From assembly GCF_900167915.1 (NCBI RefSeq), contig NZ_FUYM01000002.1:124001-188000 (forward strand): a stretch of DNA of 64,000 nucleotides, in the 5' to 3' direction. Shown one piece after another: positions 42,459 to 52,513 of this stretch. Made by a program: the position numbers and the translations under genes. The notes beneath the pieces were generated by a model. That model made no database searches, was not told the origin of the DNA, and was given only the letters and a program-made list of their open reading frames with translations. The DNA comes from Rhizorhabdus histidinilytica (GTDB taxonomy: Bacteria > Pseudomonadota > Alphaproteobacteria > Sphingomonadales > Sphingomonadaceae). Each line of letters opens with the position of its first letter. The first letter of the stretch is position 1.

Positions 42459-43073
42459 ATGACCTGCTACGCCTTCGAAGGGCTCCGGCCCGTCGTCGAC
42501 CCGGCGAGCTTCGTTCACCCAGCGGCGCAGTTGATCGGCGACGTGATCATCGGCCCCGGCTGCTATGTCGCGGCGAACGCCACCCTGCGCGGCGATTTCG
42601 GGCGGGTCGTCGTCGAAGGCGACAGCAGCGTGCAGGAAGGCTGCGTCCTCCACACCTCGTCGGTCAGCGACTGCATCGTCGGCCGGGGATCGACCGTCGG
42701 CCACGGCGCGATCGTCCATGGCGCGCGGCTGGGGGAGAATGTCCTGGTCGGCATGCGGTCGCTCGTCCTCGACGAGGCGGAGATCGGCGACGAATCGCTG
42801 ATCCGCGCCGGGGCGATCGTCATGTCCGACATGCGCGCGCCGCCGCGCAGCTATCTGGCGGGCGATCCCGCCATGATCCGCCGCACGCTGGGCGCCGGGG
42901 AGATCGGATGGCGCGCTGACGGGCAGGGCGAATATCAGCGCCTCGCCCGGCGCTGCCTCGACAGTTTCGAATCTTGCGAGCCGCTCGACGCCCCCGAGCC
43001 CGGCCGAGCCCGGCCGGCGCCGGGCGCGATCCCCGTGCGGCTGCGCGATCGCCATTCTCAGGGAGGACATTGA
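42459..43073 (+). CDS. Left-handed beta-helix (gamma-carbonic-anhydrase/PaaY-like) protein
   Basis: 204 residues. Hexapeptide repeats of a left-handed beta helix run from about residue 18 to 140 (VIIGPGCYVAANATLRGDFG, GRGSTVGHGAIVHGARLGEN). Three His residues at metal-binding positions lie in VLHTSS, VGHGA and VHGA. PaaY of the phenylacetate pathway is a thioesterase that removes dead-end CoA adducts. A similar housekeeping role in this CoA operon is likely. The C-terminal tail is rich in Arg and Pro. Confidence 0.85.
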   Translation: MTCYAFEGLRPVVDPASFVHPAAQLIGDVIIGPGCYVAANATLRGDFGRVVVEGDSSVQEGCVLHTSSVSDCIVGRGSTVGHGAIVHGARLGENVLVGMRSLVLDEAEIGDESLIRAGAIVMSDMRAPPRSYLAGDPAMIRRTLGAGEIGWRADGQGEYQRLARRCLDSFESCEPLDAPEPGRARPAPGAIPVRLRDRHSQGGH

Positions 43074-43075
43074 CC

Positions 43076-43981
43076 ATGGCCGGTATCTGCCAGGACCGCA
43101 CCGTCATCATCACCGGCGCCGCGCGCGGCCTCGGCAAATCCTATGCGCTGGCCTTCGCCCGCGAGGGCGCGAACGTCGTCGTCAACGACATCGGCACCAG
43201 CCTGCACGGCGAGGGGCGCGACACCTCGGCCGCCGACGCGGTGGTCGAGGAGATCCGCGCCGCCGGCGGCAAGGCGGTCGCCAATTATGACGACATCACC
43301 GACTGGGACGCGGCGGGCCGGATCGTCCGCACCGCGATCGACAGCTTCGGCGGGCTCGACGTGGTGGTGAATAATGCCGGCATCGTTCGCGACCGCATGT
43401 TCGTCTCGGCGACGCTGGAGGAATGGGACGCGACGATGCACGTCCACCTGCGCGGCCATTTCTGCGTCAGCCGCCACGCGGTGGACTATTGGCGCGCGCA
43501 GCAGAAGGCGGGCAACCTCGTCGACGCGCGGATCATCAATACCACCAGCAACGCCGGCCTCCAGGGATCGATCGCGCAGGCGGCCTATTCGACCGCGAAG
43601 GGCGGCATCGCCGCGCTGACCCTGGTCCAGGCGGCCGAGCTGGGCCGCTACGGCATCACCGCCAACGCGCTCGCCCCCGCCGCGCGCACCCGGATGACCG
43701 AGGGCGCCTTCGCCGAGAAGATGGCGAAGGTCGAAAGCGGCTTCGATGCGCAGGACCCGGACAATATCGCGCCGACCGTGGTGTGGCTGGGTTCGGCTGA
43801 GGCGCGCGACGTCACCGGCTGCGTCTTCGAACTGGAAGGCGGACGCATCTCGATCGAGGACGGCTGGGACCTCGGCCCGACGATCGAGCAGCAGGCGCGC
43901 TGGAACCCGGCCGAGCTCGGCCCCGTCGTTGCGGGCCTGCTGGCGCAGCGCAAGGCCCCGCGCAAGGTGTGGGGAAGCTGA
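43076..43981 (+). CDS. SDR of the multifunctional-enzyme-2 (17-beta-HSD4) type
   Basis: 301 residues from ATG 43076, GGGAGGAC upstream. TGAARGLG cofactor motif, NNAGIVRDRMF, Ser in NTTSNAG and YSTAKGG form a complete classical SDR. The insertion and long C-terminal part (about 50 residues longer than a simple SDR) resemble the 3-hydroxyacyl-CoA dehydrogenase domain of MFE-2 proteins. It is probably the hydroxyacyl-CoA dehydrogenase working with the MaoC hydratase at 47013. It precedes the third ACAD pair by 6 bases. Confidence 0.88.
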   Translation: MAGICQDRTVIITGAARGLGKSYALAFAREGANVVVNDIGTSLHGEGRDTSAADAVVEEIRAAGGKAVANYDDITDWDAAGRIVRTAIDSFGGLDVVVNNAGIVRDRMFVSATLEEWDATMHVHLRGHFCVSRHAVDYWRAQQKAGNLVDARIINTTSNAGLQGSIAQAAYSTAKGGIAALTLVQAAELGRYGITANALAPAARTRMTEGAFAEKMAKVESGFDAQDPDNIAPTVVWLGSAEARDVTGCVFELEGGRISIEDGWDLGPTIEQQARWNPAELGPVVAGLLAQRKAPRKVWGS

Positions 43982-43987
43982 TCGGCC

Positions 43988-45037
43988 ATGCGGTTCAGCT
44001 TCTCCGACGAGCAGGCGATGATCGCCGAGACCGTCCGGTCCTTCTTCGCCGAGCAGGCGACGAGCGAGCGGACGCGCGCGGCGATGGAGACGGCGCACGG
44101 CCATGACGCCGAACTGTGGCGCTCGGCCGCGCAGGAGCTCGGCCTCGTCGGCCTCGCCCTGCCGGAGGAACATGGCGGCAGCGGGCTCGGCCAGATCGAG
44201 TCCGCGATCGTCGCGGAGGCGGCCGGCTATCAGGTCGCGGCGCTTCCCCTGCTTTCGACCGCCCTCGCGGTCCGGGCGCTGGTCGCGGGCGGGACCGCCG
44301 ACCAGCGCGCGCGCTGGCTGCCGAAGCTCGCCTCGGGCGAACTGATCGGCAGCTATGGCGAGGGCGGTCGGATCGACGGCGGCAGGCTTCACGGACGGAT
44401 CGACCATGTCCCCCACGGCGCGGTCGCCGACCTGTTCGTGATCGCGGCGGAGGGCGGCGTCGCGCTGCTGTCGCGCGATGCCGCCGTCGTGACCCCCTGC
44501 ACCTCGATGGACCAGACCCGGCCCTATGCCCGCATCGATGCGGACGGCGCTGCGGTCGAGCTGCTCGCCGACGGCCGGACCGCGATCGACGCGGCGACGC
44601 GGGTCGGTTGGATCGCGCTGGCGGCCGACGCGCTCGGCGGCGCGCAGGCCTGCCTCGACCGCACCGTCGACTATGCCAAGGAACGCGTCCAGTTCGGCCG
44701 GGCGATCGGCAGCTTCCAGGCGATCAAGCATCGCCTTGCCGACATGATGGTCGAGATCGAGCAGACCCGCTCGGCGGTCTATTGGGCCGCCTGCGCGGCC
44801 GACGAGGGCGCGCCCGACGCGCTGCTCGCCGCGCATGCCGCCAAGGCGCTGGCGGCCGACACCTATCGCTTCTGCGCGGGCAACATGATCCAGCTCCACG
44901 GCGGCATCGGCTTCACCTGGGAGCATGACGCCCATCTGTTCTTCAAGCGGGCCCAGTCCGACGCGACCCTGCTCGGCACGCCCGAATGGCATCGCGAGCG
45001 CATCGCCGCGCTCGTCGGACTGGATGAGGCGGCCTGA
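43988..45037 (+). CDS. Acyl-CoA dehydrogenase, small subunit (third pair)
   Basis: 349 residues: MRFSFSDEQAMIAETVRSFF, LGLVGLALPEEHGGSGLGQ, VQFGRAIGSFQAIKHRLADM and IQLHGGIGFTWEHDAHLFFK. No catalytic Glu is seen at the isovaleryl-type position (WIALAADALGG). In this pair the small subunit comes first. It overlaps the large-subunit gene by one base. Confidence 0.88.
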   Translation: MRFSFSDEQAMIAETVRSFFAEQATSERTRAAMETAHGHDAELWRSAAQELGLVGLALPEEHGGSGLGQIESAIVAEAAGYQVAALPLLSTALAVRALVAGGTADQRARWLPKLASGELIGSYGEGGRIDGGRLHGRIDHVPHGAVADLFVIAAEGGVALLSRDAAVVTPCTSMDQTRPYARIDADGAAVELLADGRTAIDAATRVGWIALAADALGGAQACLDRTVDYAKERVQFGRAIGSFQAIKHRLADMMVEIEQTRSAVYWAACAADEGAPDALLAAHAAKALAADTYRFCAGNMIQLHGGIGFTWEHDAHLFFKRAQSDATLLGTPEWHRERIAALVGLDEAA

Positions 45038-46224
45038 TGAAACTCGGTTTCTCTCCCGAGGAGGAGGCGTTTCGCGCCGAGGCGGCGGCCTGGCTGCAGG
45101 CCGAGCTGTCGGGCCCGTTTGCCGACCTGCGCGGCATCACCAGCCTCACCGCCGCGCCCGATCGGCGCCGGGCGTGGGAACGGCGGCTGGGCGAGGCGCG
45201 CTGGGGCTGCATCGGCTGGCCCGAGGCCTATGGCGGCCGCGACGCGACGCTCGCCGAGCAGGTGATCTTCGCCGAGGAATATGCCCGCGCGGGCGCGCCG
45301 CCGCGGCTCAACCATATCGGCGTCGAGCTTGCCGGGCCGACCATCCTCGCCTTCGGCAGCGACGAGCAGAAGGCCCGTCTTCTGCCGCCGATCGCGCGCG
45401 GCGAGCAGCTCTGGTGCCAGGGCTATTCCGAACCCAATGCCGGTTCCGACCTGGCCAATGTCCGCACCCGCGCCTGGCGCGACGGCGGCGACTGGGTGAT
45501 CGAGGGGCAGAAGGTCTGGACCAGCCTCGCCCAGTTCTCCGACTGGATCTTCGTCGTCGCCCGCACCGAGCCGGGATCGAAGGGCCCGAAGGGGCTGAGC
45601 TTCCTGCTCGTGCCGATCGACCAGCCCGGCGTCACCGTGCGGCCGATCCGGCAGATCACCGGCGACGCCGAGTTCAACGAGACCTTCTTCGACGGCGCGC
45701 GTACCGCCGCCGCCAACATCCTGGGCGAACCCGGCCAGGGCTGGCAGGTGGCGATGGCGCTGCTCGGCTTCGAGCGGGGCGTGTCGACGCTCGCCCAGCA
45801 GATGGGCTTCCGCAACGAGCTGGACGCGGTGATCCGCGCGGCGAAGGCGAACGGCGCGGCGCGCGATCCGCTGATCCGGCAGCGCATCGCCAAGGCCGAG
45901 ATCGGCCTGCGGCTGATGCGCTACGGCGCGCTGCGCATGCTCAGCGGCGGAACCGGCGGCGCGGAGGGCAATGGGGCCGCCGCGCTCACCTACAAGATCC
46001 AGTGGGCGAGCTGGCGCCGCAGCCTCGGCGAGCTGGCGATCGACGTGCTCGGCATCGCCGGCGAGATCGGCGACGGGGCCGAGTACGGCTTCGGCGAGCT
46101 GTCGACCCTGTTCCTCTACAGCCGCGCCGACACGATCTACGGCGGCACCAACCAGATCCAGCGCAACATCATCGCCGAGCGCGCGCTCGGCCTGCCGCGC
46201 GAGCCGCGCGGCGATATCGGATAG
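45037..46224 (+). CDS. Acyl-CoA dehydrogenase, large subunit (third pair)
   Basis: 395 residues: MKLGFSPEEEAFRAEAAAWL, WPEAYGGRDATLA, QGYSEPNAGSDLANVRTR, GQKVWTSLAQFSDWIF and IYGGTNQIQRNIIAERALGL. Catalytic Glu candidate in LLGFERGVST. The partner is the small subunit directly upstream. The TTG-started SDR follows after 9 bases. Confidence 0.9.
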   Translation: MKLGFSPEEEAFRAEAAAWLQAELSGPFADLRGITSLTAAPDRRRAWERRLGEARWGCIGWPEAYGGRDATLAEQVIFAEEYARAGAPPRLNHIGVELAGPTILAFGSDEQKARLLPPIARGEQLWCQGYSEPNAGSDLANVRTRAWRDGGDWVIEGQKVWTSLAQFSDWIFVVARTEPGSKGPKGLSFLLVPIDQPGVTVRPIRQITGDAEFNETFFDGARTAAANILGEPGQGWQVAMALLGFERGVSTLAQQMGFRNELDAVIRAAKANGAARDPLIRQRIAKAEIGLRLMRYGALRMLSGGTGGAEGNGAAALTYKIQWASWRRSLGELAIDVLGIAGEIGDGAEYGFGELSTLFLYSRADTIYGGTNQIQRNIIAERALGLPREPRGDIG

Positions 46225-46233
46225 GAGAGAGAA

Positions 46234-47016
46234 TTGGCGCGTCCCGCACCCGAATATCCGCGCCCGGCCAACATGATGGCGGGCAGGACGATGCTGATCA
46301 CCGCCGCCGCCGGCAGCGGCATCGGCGGCGCATTGGCGCAGCGCGCGGCGGAGGAGGGGGCGACCCTGATGCTGTCCGACATGCACGAGCGGCGGCTGGG
46401 CGAGACCGCCGATCGCATCGCCGCGCTCGGCCTGCCGCGCCCCGAAACCTTCGCCTGCGACGTGACGCAGGAGGAGCAGGTCCAGGCGCTCGTCGCCGCC
46501 GCGATCGACCGGCTCGGCCATGTCGACGTGCTGGTCAACAATGCCGGCCTTGGCGGCAACGCGCCGGTCGTCGAGATGACCGACGACCAGTGGTTCCGGG
46601 TGATCGACGTGACGCTCAACAGCGTCTTCCGCATGACCCGCGCGATCCTGCCGCACATGTACGGACAGCAGCGCGGGGCGATCGTCAACAACGCCTCGGT
46701 GCTCGGCTGGCGGGCGCAGAAGCTGCAGTCGCATTATGCCGCGGCCAAGGCCGGGGTGATGGCCTTCACCCGCTGCTCGGCGCTCGAGGCGGCGGAGCAT
46801 GGCGTGCGCATCAACGCGGTCGCACCGAGCTTCGCGATGCATCCCGCGCTCAGCAAGGTGACCCCGCCCGGCCTGCTCGAGGAGCTGGTCGGCAAGGAGG
46901 CGTTCGGACGCGCGGCCGAGCCCTGGGAGGTGGCGAACGTCATGCTGTTCCTCGCCTCCGACCTGTCGTCCTACATGACCGGCGAGGTCCTCTCCGTGTC
47001 GAGCCAGCAGGCATGA
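46234..47016 (+). CDS. Short-chain dehydrogenase/reductase with TTG start
   Basis: 260 residues. TTG 46234 is preceded by AGGAGAG, which decides the start; an internal ATG would cut into the N terminus. The cofactor motif is TAAAGSGIG, where the usual first Gly is Ala. NNAGLGG, Ser in NNASVLGW and YAAAKAG complete the catalytic set. NAD(P)-dependent dehydrogenation of a hydroxy intermediate is expected. Overlaps the MaoC gene (ATGA). Confidence 0.87.
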   Translation: MARPAPEYPRPANMMAGRTMLITAAAGSGIGGALAQRAAEEGATLMLSDMHERRLGETADRIAALGLPRPETFACDVTQEEQVQALVAAAIDRLGHVDVLVNNAGLGGNAPVVEMTDDQWFRVIDVTLNSVFRMTRAILPHMYGQQRGAIVNNASVLGWRAQKLQSHYAAAKAGVMAFTRCSALEAAEHGVRINAVAPSFAMHPALSKVTPPGLLEELVGKEAFGRAAEPWEVANVMLFLASDLSSYMTGEVLSVSSQQA

Positions 47017-47489
47017 GCGCGCTCGTCATCGAGACGCCGGGCGCCCTGCTCGGCCGCGAAGGCACCGCGCTCGGCCCGACCGACTGGCTCACCATCGACC
47101 AGGCCCGCGTCGACCGCTTCGCCGATGCGACCGGCGACCATCAGTGGATCCATGTCGATCCGGTCCGCGCGGCCGAGGGGCCGTTCGGCGGGACGATCGC
47201 GCACGGCTATCTGACAATGAGCCTGGTCAATTATTTCCTGCCGCAGATGATCGACGTCCGTGGCTTCTCGATGGGCGTCAACGTCGGCGCCGACCGGCTC
47301 CGCTTCCTCAACCCCGTCCGCACCGGCAGCCGCGTGCGCGGGACCGGGGAGATCGTCGCGGTCGAGGAGATCAAGGGTGCGATCCAGAGCACCGTTCGCA
47401 TCACCGTCGAGATCGAGGGCGAGACCAAGCCCGCCTGCGTCATCGACACGATCAGCCGCTATTATCCGGAGGTCACCCCCCATGCGTGA
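47013..47489 (+). CDS. MaoC-like (R)-specific enoyl-CoA hydratase
   Basis: 158 residues, a single hotdog domain. The hydratase motif is [16 protein letters not shown] followed by [13 protein letters not shown], with the catalytic Asp and His in GDHQWIHVD. It should hydrate a 2-enoyl-CoA to the (3R)-hydroxy product, which suits the MFE-2-like SDR upstream. It overlaps the SDR gene by 4 bases and the thiolase gene by 8 bases. Confidence 0.9.
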   Translation: MSALVIETPGALLGREGTALGPTDWLTIDQARVDRFADATGDHQWIHVDPVRAAEGPFGGTIAHGYLTMSLVNYFLPQMIDVRGFSMGVNVGADRLRFLNPVRTGSRVRGTGEIVAVEEIKGAIQSTVRITVEIEGETKPACVIDTISRYYPEVTPHA

Positions 47490-48684
47490 AGCCGTCATCG
47501 TTTCCACCGCGCGCACCCCGATCGGCAAGGCCTTTCGCGGCGCCTTCAACGACACCGAGGCGCCGGTGCTGGGCGGCCATGTCGTCCGCGAGGTCGTCGC
47601 CCGCGCCGGGATCGACCCGGCGATGGTCGAGGACGTGATCATGGGCTGCGCCGCGCAGCAGGGTACCCAGGGCTATAATCTCGGCCGGCTGTCGGCGGCG
47701 GTCGCGGGCCTTCCCGACAGCGTCGCGGGGATGACGGTCGACCGGCAATGCTCGTCGGGGCTGATGGCGATCGCCATCGCCGCGCGGCAGATCATGTTCG
47801 ACGGCATGGACGTCGCGGTCGGCGCCGGCACCGAGTCGATCAGCCTGACCCAGAACAAGCACAAGAACGCCTATCGCGCCCGCTCGCAGGCCGCGATCGC
47901 CGCGTCGCCGCACATGTACATGCCGATGATCGAGACGGCCGAGATCGTTGCCGACCGCTACGGCGTCAGCCGCGCGGCGCAGGACGAATATTCGCTGTCG
48001 AGCCAGCAGCGCACCGCCGCCGCGCACGCCGCCGGCCGCTTCGCCGAGGAGATCGCGCCGCTCGCCACTGACATGCTGGTGACCGACAAGGCGACCGGCG
48101 AGACGAGCACCCGCCGCGTCACCCTCGACCGCGACGAGGGCGCGCGCGGCGACACCACGCTCGAAGGGCTGGCGTCGCTGAAGCCGGTCTTCTCGGGCGG
48201 CGAGGTGATCGCCGAGGGCAAGCACATCACCGCCGGCAATTCGAGCCAGCTCTCGGACGGCGCAGCCGCCTGCCTGCTGATGGAGGCGAGCGTCGCGGCG
48301 AAGCTCGGCCTGACGCCGCTCGGCGCGCTGCGCGGGCTCGCGGTCGCCGGCTGCGCGCCGGAGGAGATGGGCATCGGCCCGGTCTTCGCGGTGCCGAAGC
48401 TGCTCGAGCGCAACGGGCTGACGGTCGACGACATCGACCTGTGGGAGCTCAACGAGGCCTTCGCCTGCCAGGTGCTCTACTGCCGCGACCGGCTCGGCAT
48501 CCCGCAGGAGCGGCTCAACGTCGACGGCGGCGCGATCGCCATGGGGCACCCCTTCGGCATGTCGGGCGCGCGCATGACGGGCCACGCCCTGCTCGAAGGG
48601 CGCCGCCGCGGCGCGAAGCGCGCGGTGGTCACCATGTGCATCGGTGGCGGCATGGGCGCGGCGGGATTGTTCGAGATCTACTGA
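47482..48684 (+). CDS. Thiolase (acetyl-CoA acyltransferase, FadA type)
   Basis: 400 residues from ATG 47482, GGAGG upstream within the MaoC gene. Nucleophilic Cys in [29 protein letters not shown] and the final [10 protein letters not shown] are all intact. A complete 3-oxoacyl-CoA thiolase, probably the last step of a beta-oxidation round. It is distinct from the thiolase at 41309 and from the DUF35-linked protein. Confidence 0.93.
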   Translation: MREAVIVSTARTPIGKAFRGAFNDTEAPVLGGHVVREVVARAGIDPAMVEDVIMGCAAQQGTQGYNLGRLSAAVAGLPDSVAGMTVDRQCSSGLMAIAIAARQIMFDGMDVAVGAGTESISLTQNKHKNAYRARSQAAIAASPHMYMPMIETAEIVADRYGVSRAAQDEYSLSSQQRTAAAHAAGRFAEEIAPLATDMLVTDKATGETSTRRVTLDRDEGARGDTTLEGLASLKPVFSGGEVIAEGKHITAGNSSQLSDGAAACLLMEASVAAKLGLTPLGALRGLAVAGCAPEEMGIGPVFAVPKLLERNGLTVDDIDLWELNEAFACQVLYCRDRLGIPQERLNVDGGAIAMGHPFGMSGARMTGHALLEGRRRGAKRAVVTMCIGGGMGAAGLFEIY

Positions 48685-48721
48685 GACTACCCAACCCCAA
48701 CGATAACAGGAGAGGCGGGCG

Positions 48722-49942
48722 ATGACGGTGGAGGACAGGGCCGATCGGCCCGGTGAGGAATTCCGGCCTGGTCCGGCGGCGGTCGTCGCCATGATGTCGG
48801 GCGCCTGCTCGATCGGGCTGGTGTTCGTCGTGCTGCCGCCGATCCTGCACCAGCTCGCCGACCATCTCGGCGGCGACGCCGATGCGGCGTTCGGGGTGCA
48901 GATGATGGCGGCGATGCCGGGCATCGGCCTGGTGCTGGGCGGCCTCGTCGCGAGCTGGACGATCGACCGGCTCGGCGCGCGGGCGCTGCTCAACTATGCG
49001 CTGATCGCCTATATGGTGCTGGGGTCGGCGGGACTCTACATCGACGACCTGACCGGGCTGTGCGTCACCCGCCTGCTGCTCGGCCTCGCGACGGCGGGGA
49101 TATCGACCGCCGCGAATACGCTGATCGCCCATTTCTACGGCGGCGCCGCGCGCGGGCGGATGATCTCCGCCGCGACGGTGGTCGGCAGCATGCTTTGCGT
49201 CGTCGCGATGCTGGCGAGCGGCGAGGTCGCCGAGGTCGCCGGCTGGCGAGCGCCCTTCGCCATCTACATCGCCGCGCCGATGGTGCTGTGGCTGGCGGCG
49301 ATCATCGGCATCCCGCGCATCTCGATCCGGGGCGAGGCGCCGGCCGAGGGCGAGAAGGGCAGCACCGGCATCGTGATCGCGAAGCTCTGGCCCTATTATC
49401 TGCTGATCACCAGCCTCTACGTGGTGCTGATGATGACGAGCACGCAGGTCTCCTTCCTGCTGGCCGAGAACGGCGTCATCCGGCCGGTCATCCAGGCGCG
49501 TGTGCTGGGCACGGCCAGCTTCTTCCTGATCCTCGGCGCGCTGCTCTACGGCTGGGTGCAGGGCCGCTACGGCGCGAACGCGGCGTTCCGGCTCGGGCTG
49601 TTGACGCTCGGCGTCGGCATCGTCGGCTTCGGCTTCGCGCATGACGCGGTCACCGCCTCGATCGCCGCAGCATCGAAGGGGCTGGCGAGCGGGCTGCTCA
49701 ATTCGGGCTTCATCCACATGATCATGAACCGGTCCGAACCGCATCTGCGCGGCCGGGCGCTGGGCATCATGACCAGTGCGATGTTCCTGGGCGACTTCAT
49801 CAACCCGCTGGTCGTCCATCCGATCAAGGAGATGCTCAGCCTCCACGCGGCCTTCCATGTGCTCGGCGCACTGGTGCTTGCGGGGCTGCTCTGGTCGCTG
49901 CTGCGCCGGTCGAGCCCGCCCGCGCCGGCGGCAGCCCGCTAG
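48722..49942 (+). CDS. MFS transporter (copy A)
   Basis: 406 residues with about 12 hydrophobic segments and a charged cytoplasmic N terminus. Family features are SWTIDRLGARALL between TM2 and TM3 and RLLLGLATAGIS in TM4. The segment LITSLYVVLMMTSTQVSFLL is also found, nearly unchanged, in the second MFS gene at 57748. Probably imports the growth substrate or exports an intermediate. 37 bases after the thiolase gene with AGGAGAGG before the start, so it is likely still in the CoA operon. Confidence 0.9.
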   Translation: MTVEDRADRPGEEFRPGPAAVVAMMSGACSIGLVFVVLPPILHQLADHLGGDADAAFGVQMMAAMPGIGLVLGGLVASWTIDRLGARALLNYALIAYMVLGSAGLYIDDLTGLCVTRLLLGLATAGISTAANTLIAHFYGGAARGRMISAATVVGSMLCVVAMLASGEVAEVAGWRAPFAIYIAAPMVLWLAAIIGIPRISIRGEAPAEGEKGSTGIVIAKLWPYYLLITSLYVVLMMTSTQVSFLLAENGVIRPVIQARVLGTASFFLILGALLYGWVQGRYGANAAFRLGLLTLGVGIVGFGFAHDAVTASIAAASKGLASGLLNSGFIHMIMNRSEPHLRGRALGIMTSAMFLGDFINPLVVHPIKEMLSLHAAFHVLGALVLAGLLWSLLRRSSPPAPAAAR

Positions 49943-49977
49943 CGGCCGCGCACATACGAAAACACAGGGGAGAGGAT

Positions 49978-50730
49978 ATGAACAGGCTGCGGGACAAGGC
50001 GATCCTGATCGCCGGGGCGTCGGCCAACATCGGCGCGGCAACGGCGATCCGGCTGGCCGAGGAGGGAGCCCGGGTGATGCTGGGCGCGCGGAGCCCCGAT
50101 CGGATCGGTGCGGTGGCCGACCAGATCAGGGCCAAGGGCGGCCAGGCCGAGACGGTCTGCTTCGATGCTACCGACGACGCGTCGATCAAGGCAATGGTCG
50201 GGCAGGTGGCCGATCGCTTCGGCGGGCTCGACGGCATGTTCGTCAACATGGCCGAGCTGACCCTGCACAAGGTCGACACCGATGCCGTCTCGGTCCCGCT
50301 CGAGGTGTTCGACAAGGCGGTGGCGGTGAACCTGCGCGGGCACCTGCTCTGCGCGCGCCATGCCGTGCCGCTGCTGGTCGAGCGCGGCGGCGGGGCGATC
50401 GTCTTCACCTCGTCGAGCGCCGCCTTCATGGGGCGCGACCGGGGCATCTCCTACACCGTCACCAAGCATGCCCTGACCGCCCTGATGCGCCATGTCGCGA
50501 CGACCTGGGGCAAGCAGGGGGTCCGCGCCAACATCGTCTCGCCGGGCCTCGTCCTGTCGGAGAAGAACCGCAACCATCCGGAGATGGAGAAGGTGCTGGC
50601 GAACACGCCCAGCCCGCGCCTCGGCGAGCCCGAGGACCTCGCCGCCGCGGTGGCGATGCTGATGTCGTCCGACGGCGAGTGGATCAACGGACAGATCCTC
50701 TGCGTCGACGGCGGCGTGGTGATGCGCTGA
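49978..50730 (+). CDS. Short-chain dehydrogenase/reductase
   Basis: 250 residues; GGGGAGAGG precedes the start. The N-terminal motif is IAGASANIGAA (Ala in place of the usual Thr-Gly start), followed by a Ser in FTSSSAAFM and YTVTKHA. The segment usually reading NNAG is NMAE, a departure that may affect proton relay. Expected to act on a hydroxy or keto group. It lies 16 bases before another SDR gene. Confidence 0.85.
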   Translation: MNRLRDKAILIAGASANIGAATAIRLAEEGARVMLGARSPDRIGAVADQIRAKGGQAETVCFDATDDASIKAMVGQVADRFGGLDGMFVNMAELTLHKVDTDAVSVPLEVFDKAVAVNLRGHLLCARHAVPLLVERGGGAIVFTSSSAAFMGRDRGISYTVTKHALTALMRHVATTWGKQGVRANIVSPGLVLSEKNRNHPEMEKVLANTPSPRLGEPEDLAAAVAMLMSSDGEWINGQILCVDGGVVMR

Positions 50731-50746
50731 ACGGGGGAGGCGGGCG

Positions 50747-51526
50747 ATGCTGCTGAAGGACAAGGTCGTGATCATCACCGGGGTCGGCCCGGGGATGGGA
50801 TGCAAGATGGCGACGATCGCCGCCGCCGAAGGCGCCAGCGTGGTGATGAGCGCGCGGTCCGCCGCCTTCATCGACGACGTCGCGGCGGAGATCGTGGCGG
50901 CGGGCGGACAGGCGATCGCCGTCCCCAGCGACGTCACCAATATCGAGGATTGCGACCGCGTCGCGCGGGTGGCGATCGACGCCTATGGCCGGATCGACGG
51001 GCTGGTGAACAGCGCCTTCCGCTTCGTCGGCGGCCTGCCTTTCGGCCGGGAGGCGCTGCCCGAATGGCAGGCGTCGCTCGACGTCGCGCTGTTCGGCACG
51101 CTCAAGATGATCGACGCGGTCGTCCCGCACATGAAGGCGCGGCGCGAGGGATCGATCGTCAATATCAGCACCCGATCGACGATGCAGCCGCTCGCGGGCG
51201 AGGGGCCCTATGTCACCGCCAAGACCGCGCTGCTCGGCGTCAGCCGCCAGCTGGCGATGGAGTTCGGTCCCTACAACATCCGGGTCAATTCGCCGCGCAT
51301 GGGCTGGCTGTGGGGCGACCCGGTCCGCAGCTACCTGACCGCCAAGGCGGAGAAGCGGGGCGTTCCGCTCGACGAGGTCGTCGCCGACATCGTCCGCGAC
51401 ATCCCGCTCGGCGTGATCCCGCCCGACGAGGAATGCGCCCGGTCGGTGCTGTTCTTCCTGTCCGACTATGCCCGGATGGTGACGGGCACCTCGCTCGACA
51501 TCAACGGCGGCCAGTTCATGATGTAG
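50747..51526 (+). CDS. Short-chain dehydrogenase/reductase
   Basis: 259 residues; GGGGGAGG upstream. Cofactor motif ITGVGPGMG, a Ser in STRSTMQP and YVTAKTA. The NNAG position reads NSAF. It is only moderately similar to the SDR just upstream, so they are not a recent duplication. It ends overlapping the convergent LysR gene by 11 bases and closes the large plus-strand operon. Confidence 0.85.
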   Translation: MLLKDKVVIITGVGPGMGCKMATIAAAEGASVVMSARSAAFIDDVAAEIVAAGGQAIAVPSDVTNIEDCDRVARVAIDAYGRIDGLVNSAFRFVGGLPFGREALPEWQASLDVALFGTLKMIDAVVPHMKARREGSIVNISTRSTMQPLAGEGPYVTAKTALLGVSRQLAMEFGPYNIRVNSPRMGWLWGDPVRSYLTAKAEKRGVPLDEVVADIVRDIPLGVIPPDEECARSVLFFLSDYARMVTGTSLDINGGQFMM

Positions 51527-52502
51527 TAGCGGCGGCCATCCGCTCCTCCGCCACCGAACGGATCATCGCGCGCAGCCAGTCGACCGCCGGCTGGTCGCCG
51601 TGCCAGCGATGCCACACGGTCGAGATCTGGAACAGTGCCGACGGATGGGGCGGCTTCCACAGCGCCAGCCTGTACCGTTCGGCGAACGCCTCGGCCAAGT
51701 TGCGCGGCATCATCGCCGCCAGGTCGCATTCGGCGACGATGGCCATCGCGACGATCGGGTTGGGCGCGGTCATCGCCACGGTCCGGCGGAGCCCGCGCTC
51801 CTCGAAATATTGGTCGAGGATGCGGGGATCGTCGCGCACCACCCGCCGTTCGAGCCCTGCGTCGGAGACGATGCCGCTGACCGCGCGGTCGTTGTCGGGG
51901 CTGGCGATCGCCAGGTGCGGCAGCGCGGCGAGCCCCTCCAGCGTCGGCTCGCGCTTCGCGAAAGGGCTGTCGGCCCGCATCACCCAGACCATGTCGTCGG
52001 CGAACAGCGGCTCGGAGGCGAGCCGCTCCGGAATCCGCTCGAACCCGCCCATCGCCAGGTCGATGCGGCCCGCGTCGAGCTCCTTCATCACCGCGCCGAC
52101 CGGCTGGATACGGAGCTCGGCGAGCGGGGCGGCCTTGCGGAAGCGGGCGATCACCTCGGGCATCAGCACCGCCGTCACATAGTCGCCGCAGGCGATCGAG
52201 AAGCGGCGGTCGGTCTTCTCCGGCACGAAGCTGTCGCCGTTCAGCGCCTGCTGGATGTCGACCAGCGCGCGGCGGATCGGCACCGCCAGCGCCAGCGCCT
52301 TGGGGGTCGGGTTCATGCCCTTGGCGCCGCGCAGGAACAGGTCGTCCTTGAGGATGTGCCGCAGCCGGTTGAGCGAGTGACTGACCGCCGATGGGGTCAG
52401 GCCCAGCAGCCCGGCGGCCCCGGTCACGCTGCCCTCCTCGGTCAGCGCGTCGAACACGCGGAGCAGGTTCAGATCGAGCGATCTAAAATGAATCTGGGTC
52501 AA
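51516..52502 (-). CDS. LysR-family transcriptional regulator (NodD/LinR-like)
   Basis: 328 residues from a TTG start at 52502, AGGA six bases upstream. HTH: FRSLDLNLLRVFDALTEEGS, then LLGLTPSAVSHSLNRL, and an effector domain with the family MPEVIARF and PHLAIASPDND segments. The first residues are typical of LysR proteins of alphaproteobacterial degradative operons. It is divergent from the DUF1214-sulfotransferase operon and probably activates it. The spacer holds nested palindromes. Confidence 0.9.
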   Translation of the reverse strand: MTQIHFRSLDLNLLRVFDALTEEGSVTGAAGLLGLTPSAVSHSLNRLRHILKDDLFLRGAKGMNPTPKALALAVPIRRALVDIQQALNGDSFVPEKTDRRFSIACGDYVTAVLMPEVIARFRKAAPLAELRIQPVGAVMKELDAGRIDLAMGGFERIPERLASEPLFADDMVWVMRADSPFAKREPTLEGLAALPHLAIASPDNDRAVSGIVSDAGLERRVVRDDPRILDQYFEERGLRRTVAMTAPNPIVAMAIVAECDLAAMMPRNLAEAFAERYRLALWKPPHPSALFQISTVWHRWHGDQPAVDWLRAMIRSVAEERMAAATTS

Positions 52503-52513
52503 TTCAGTCCTGA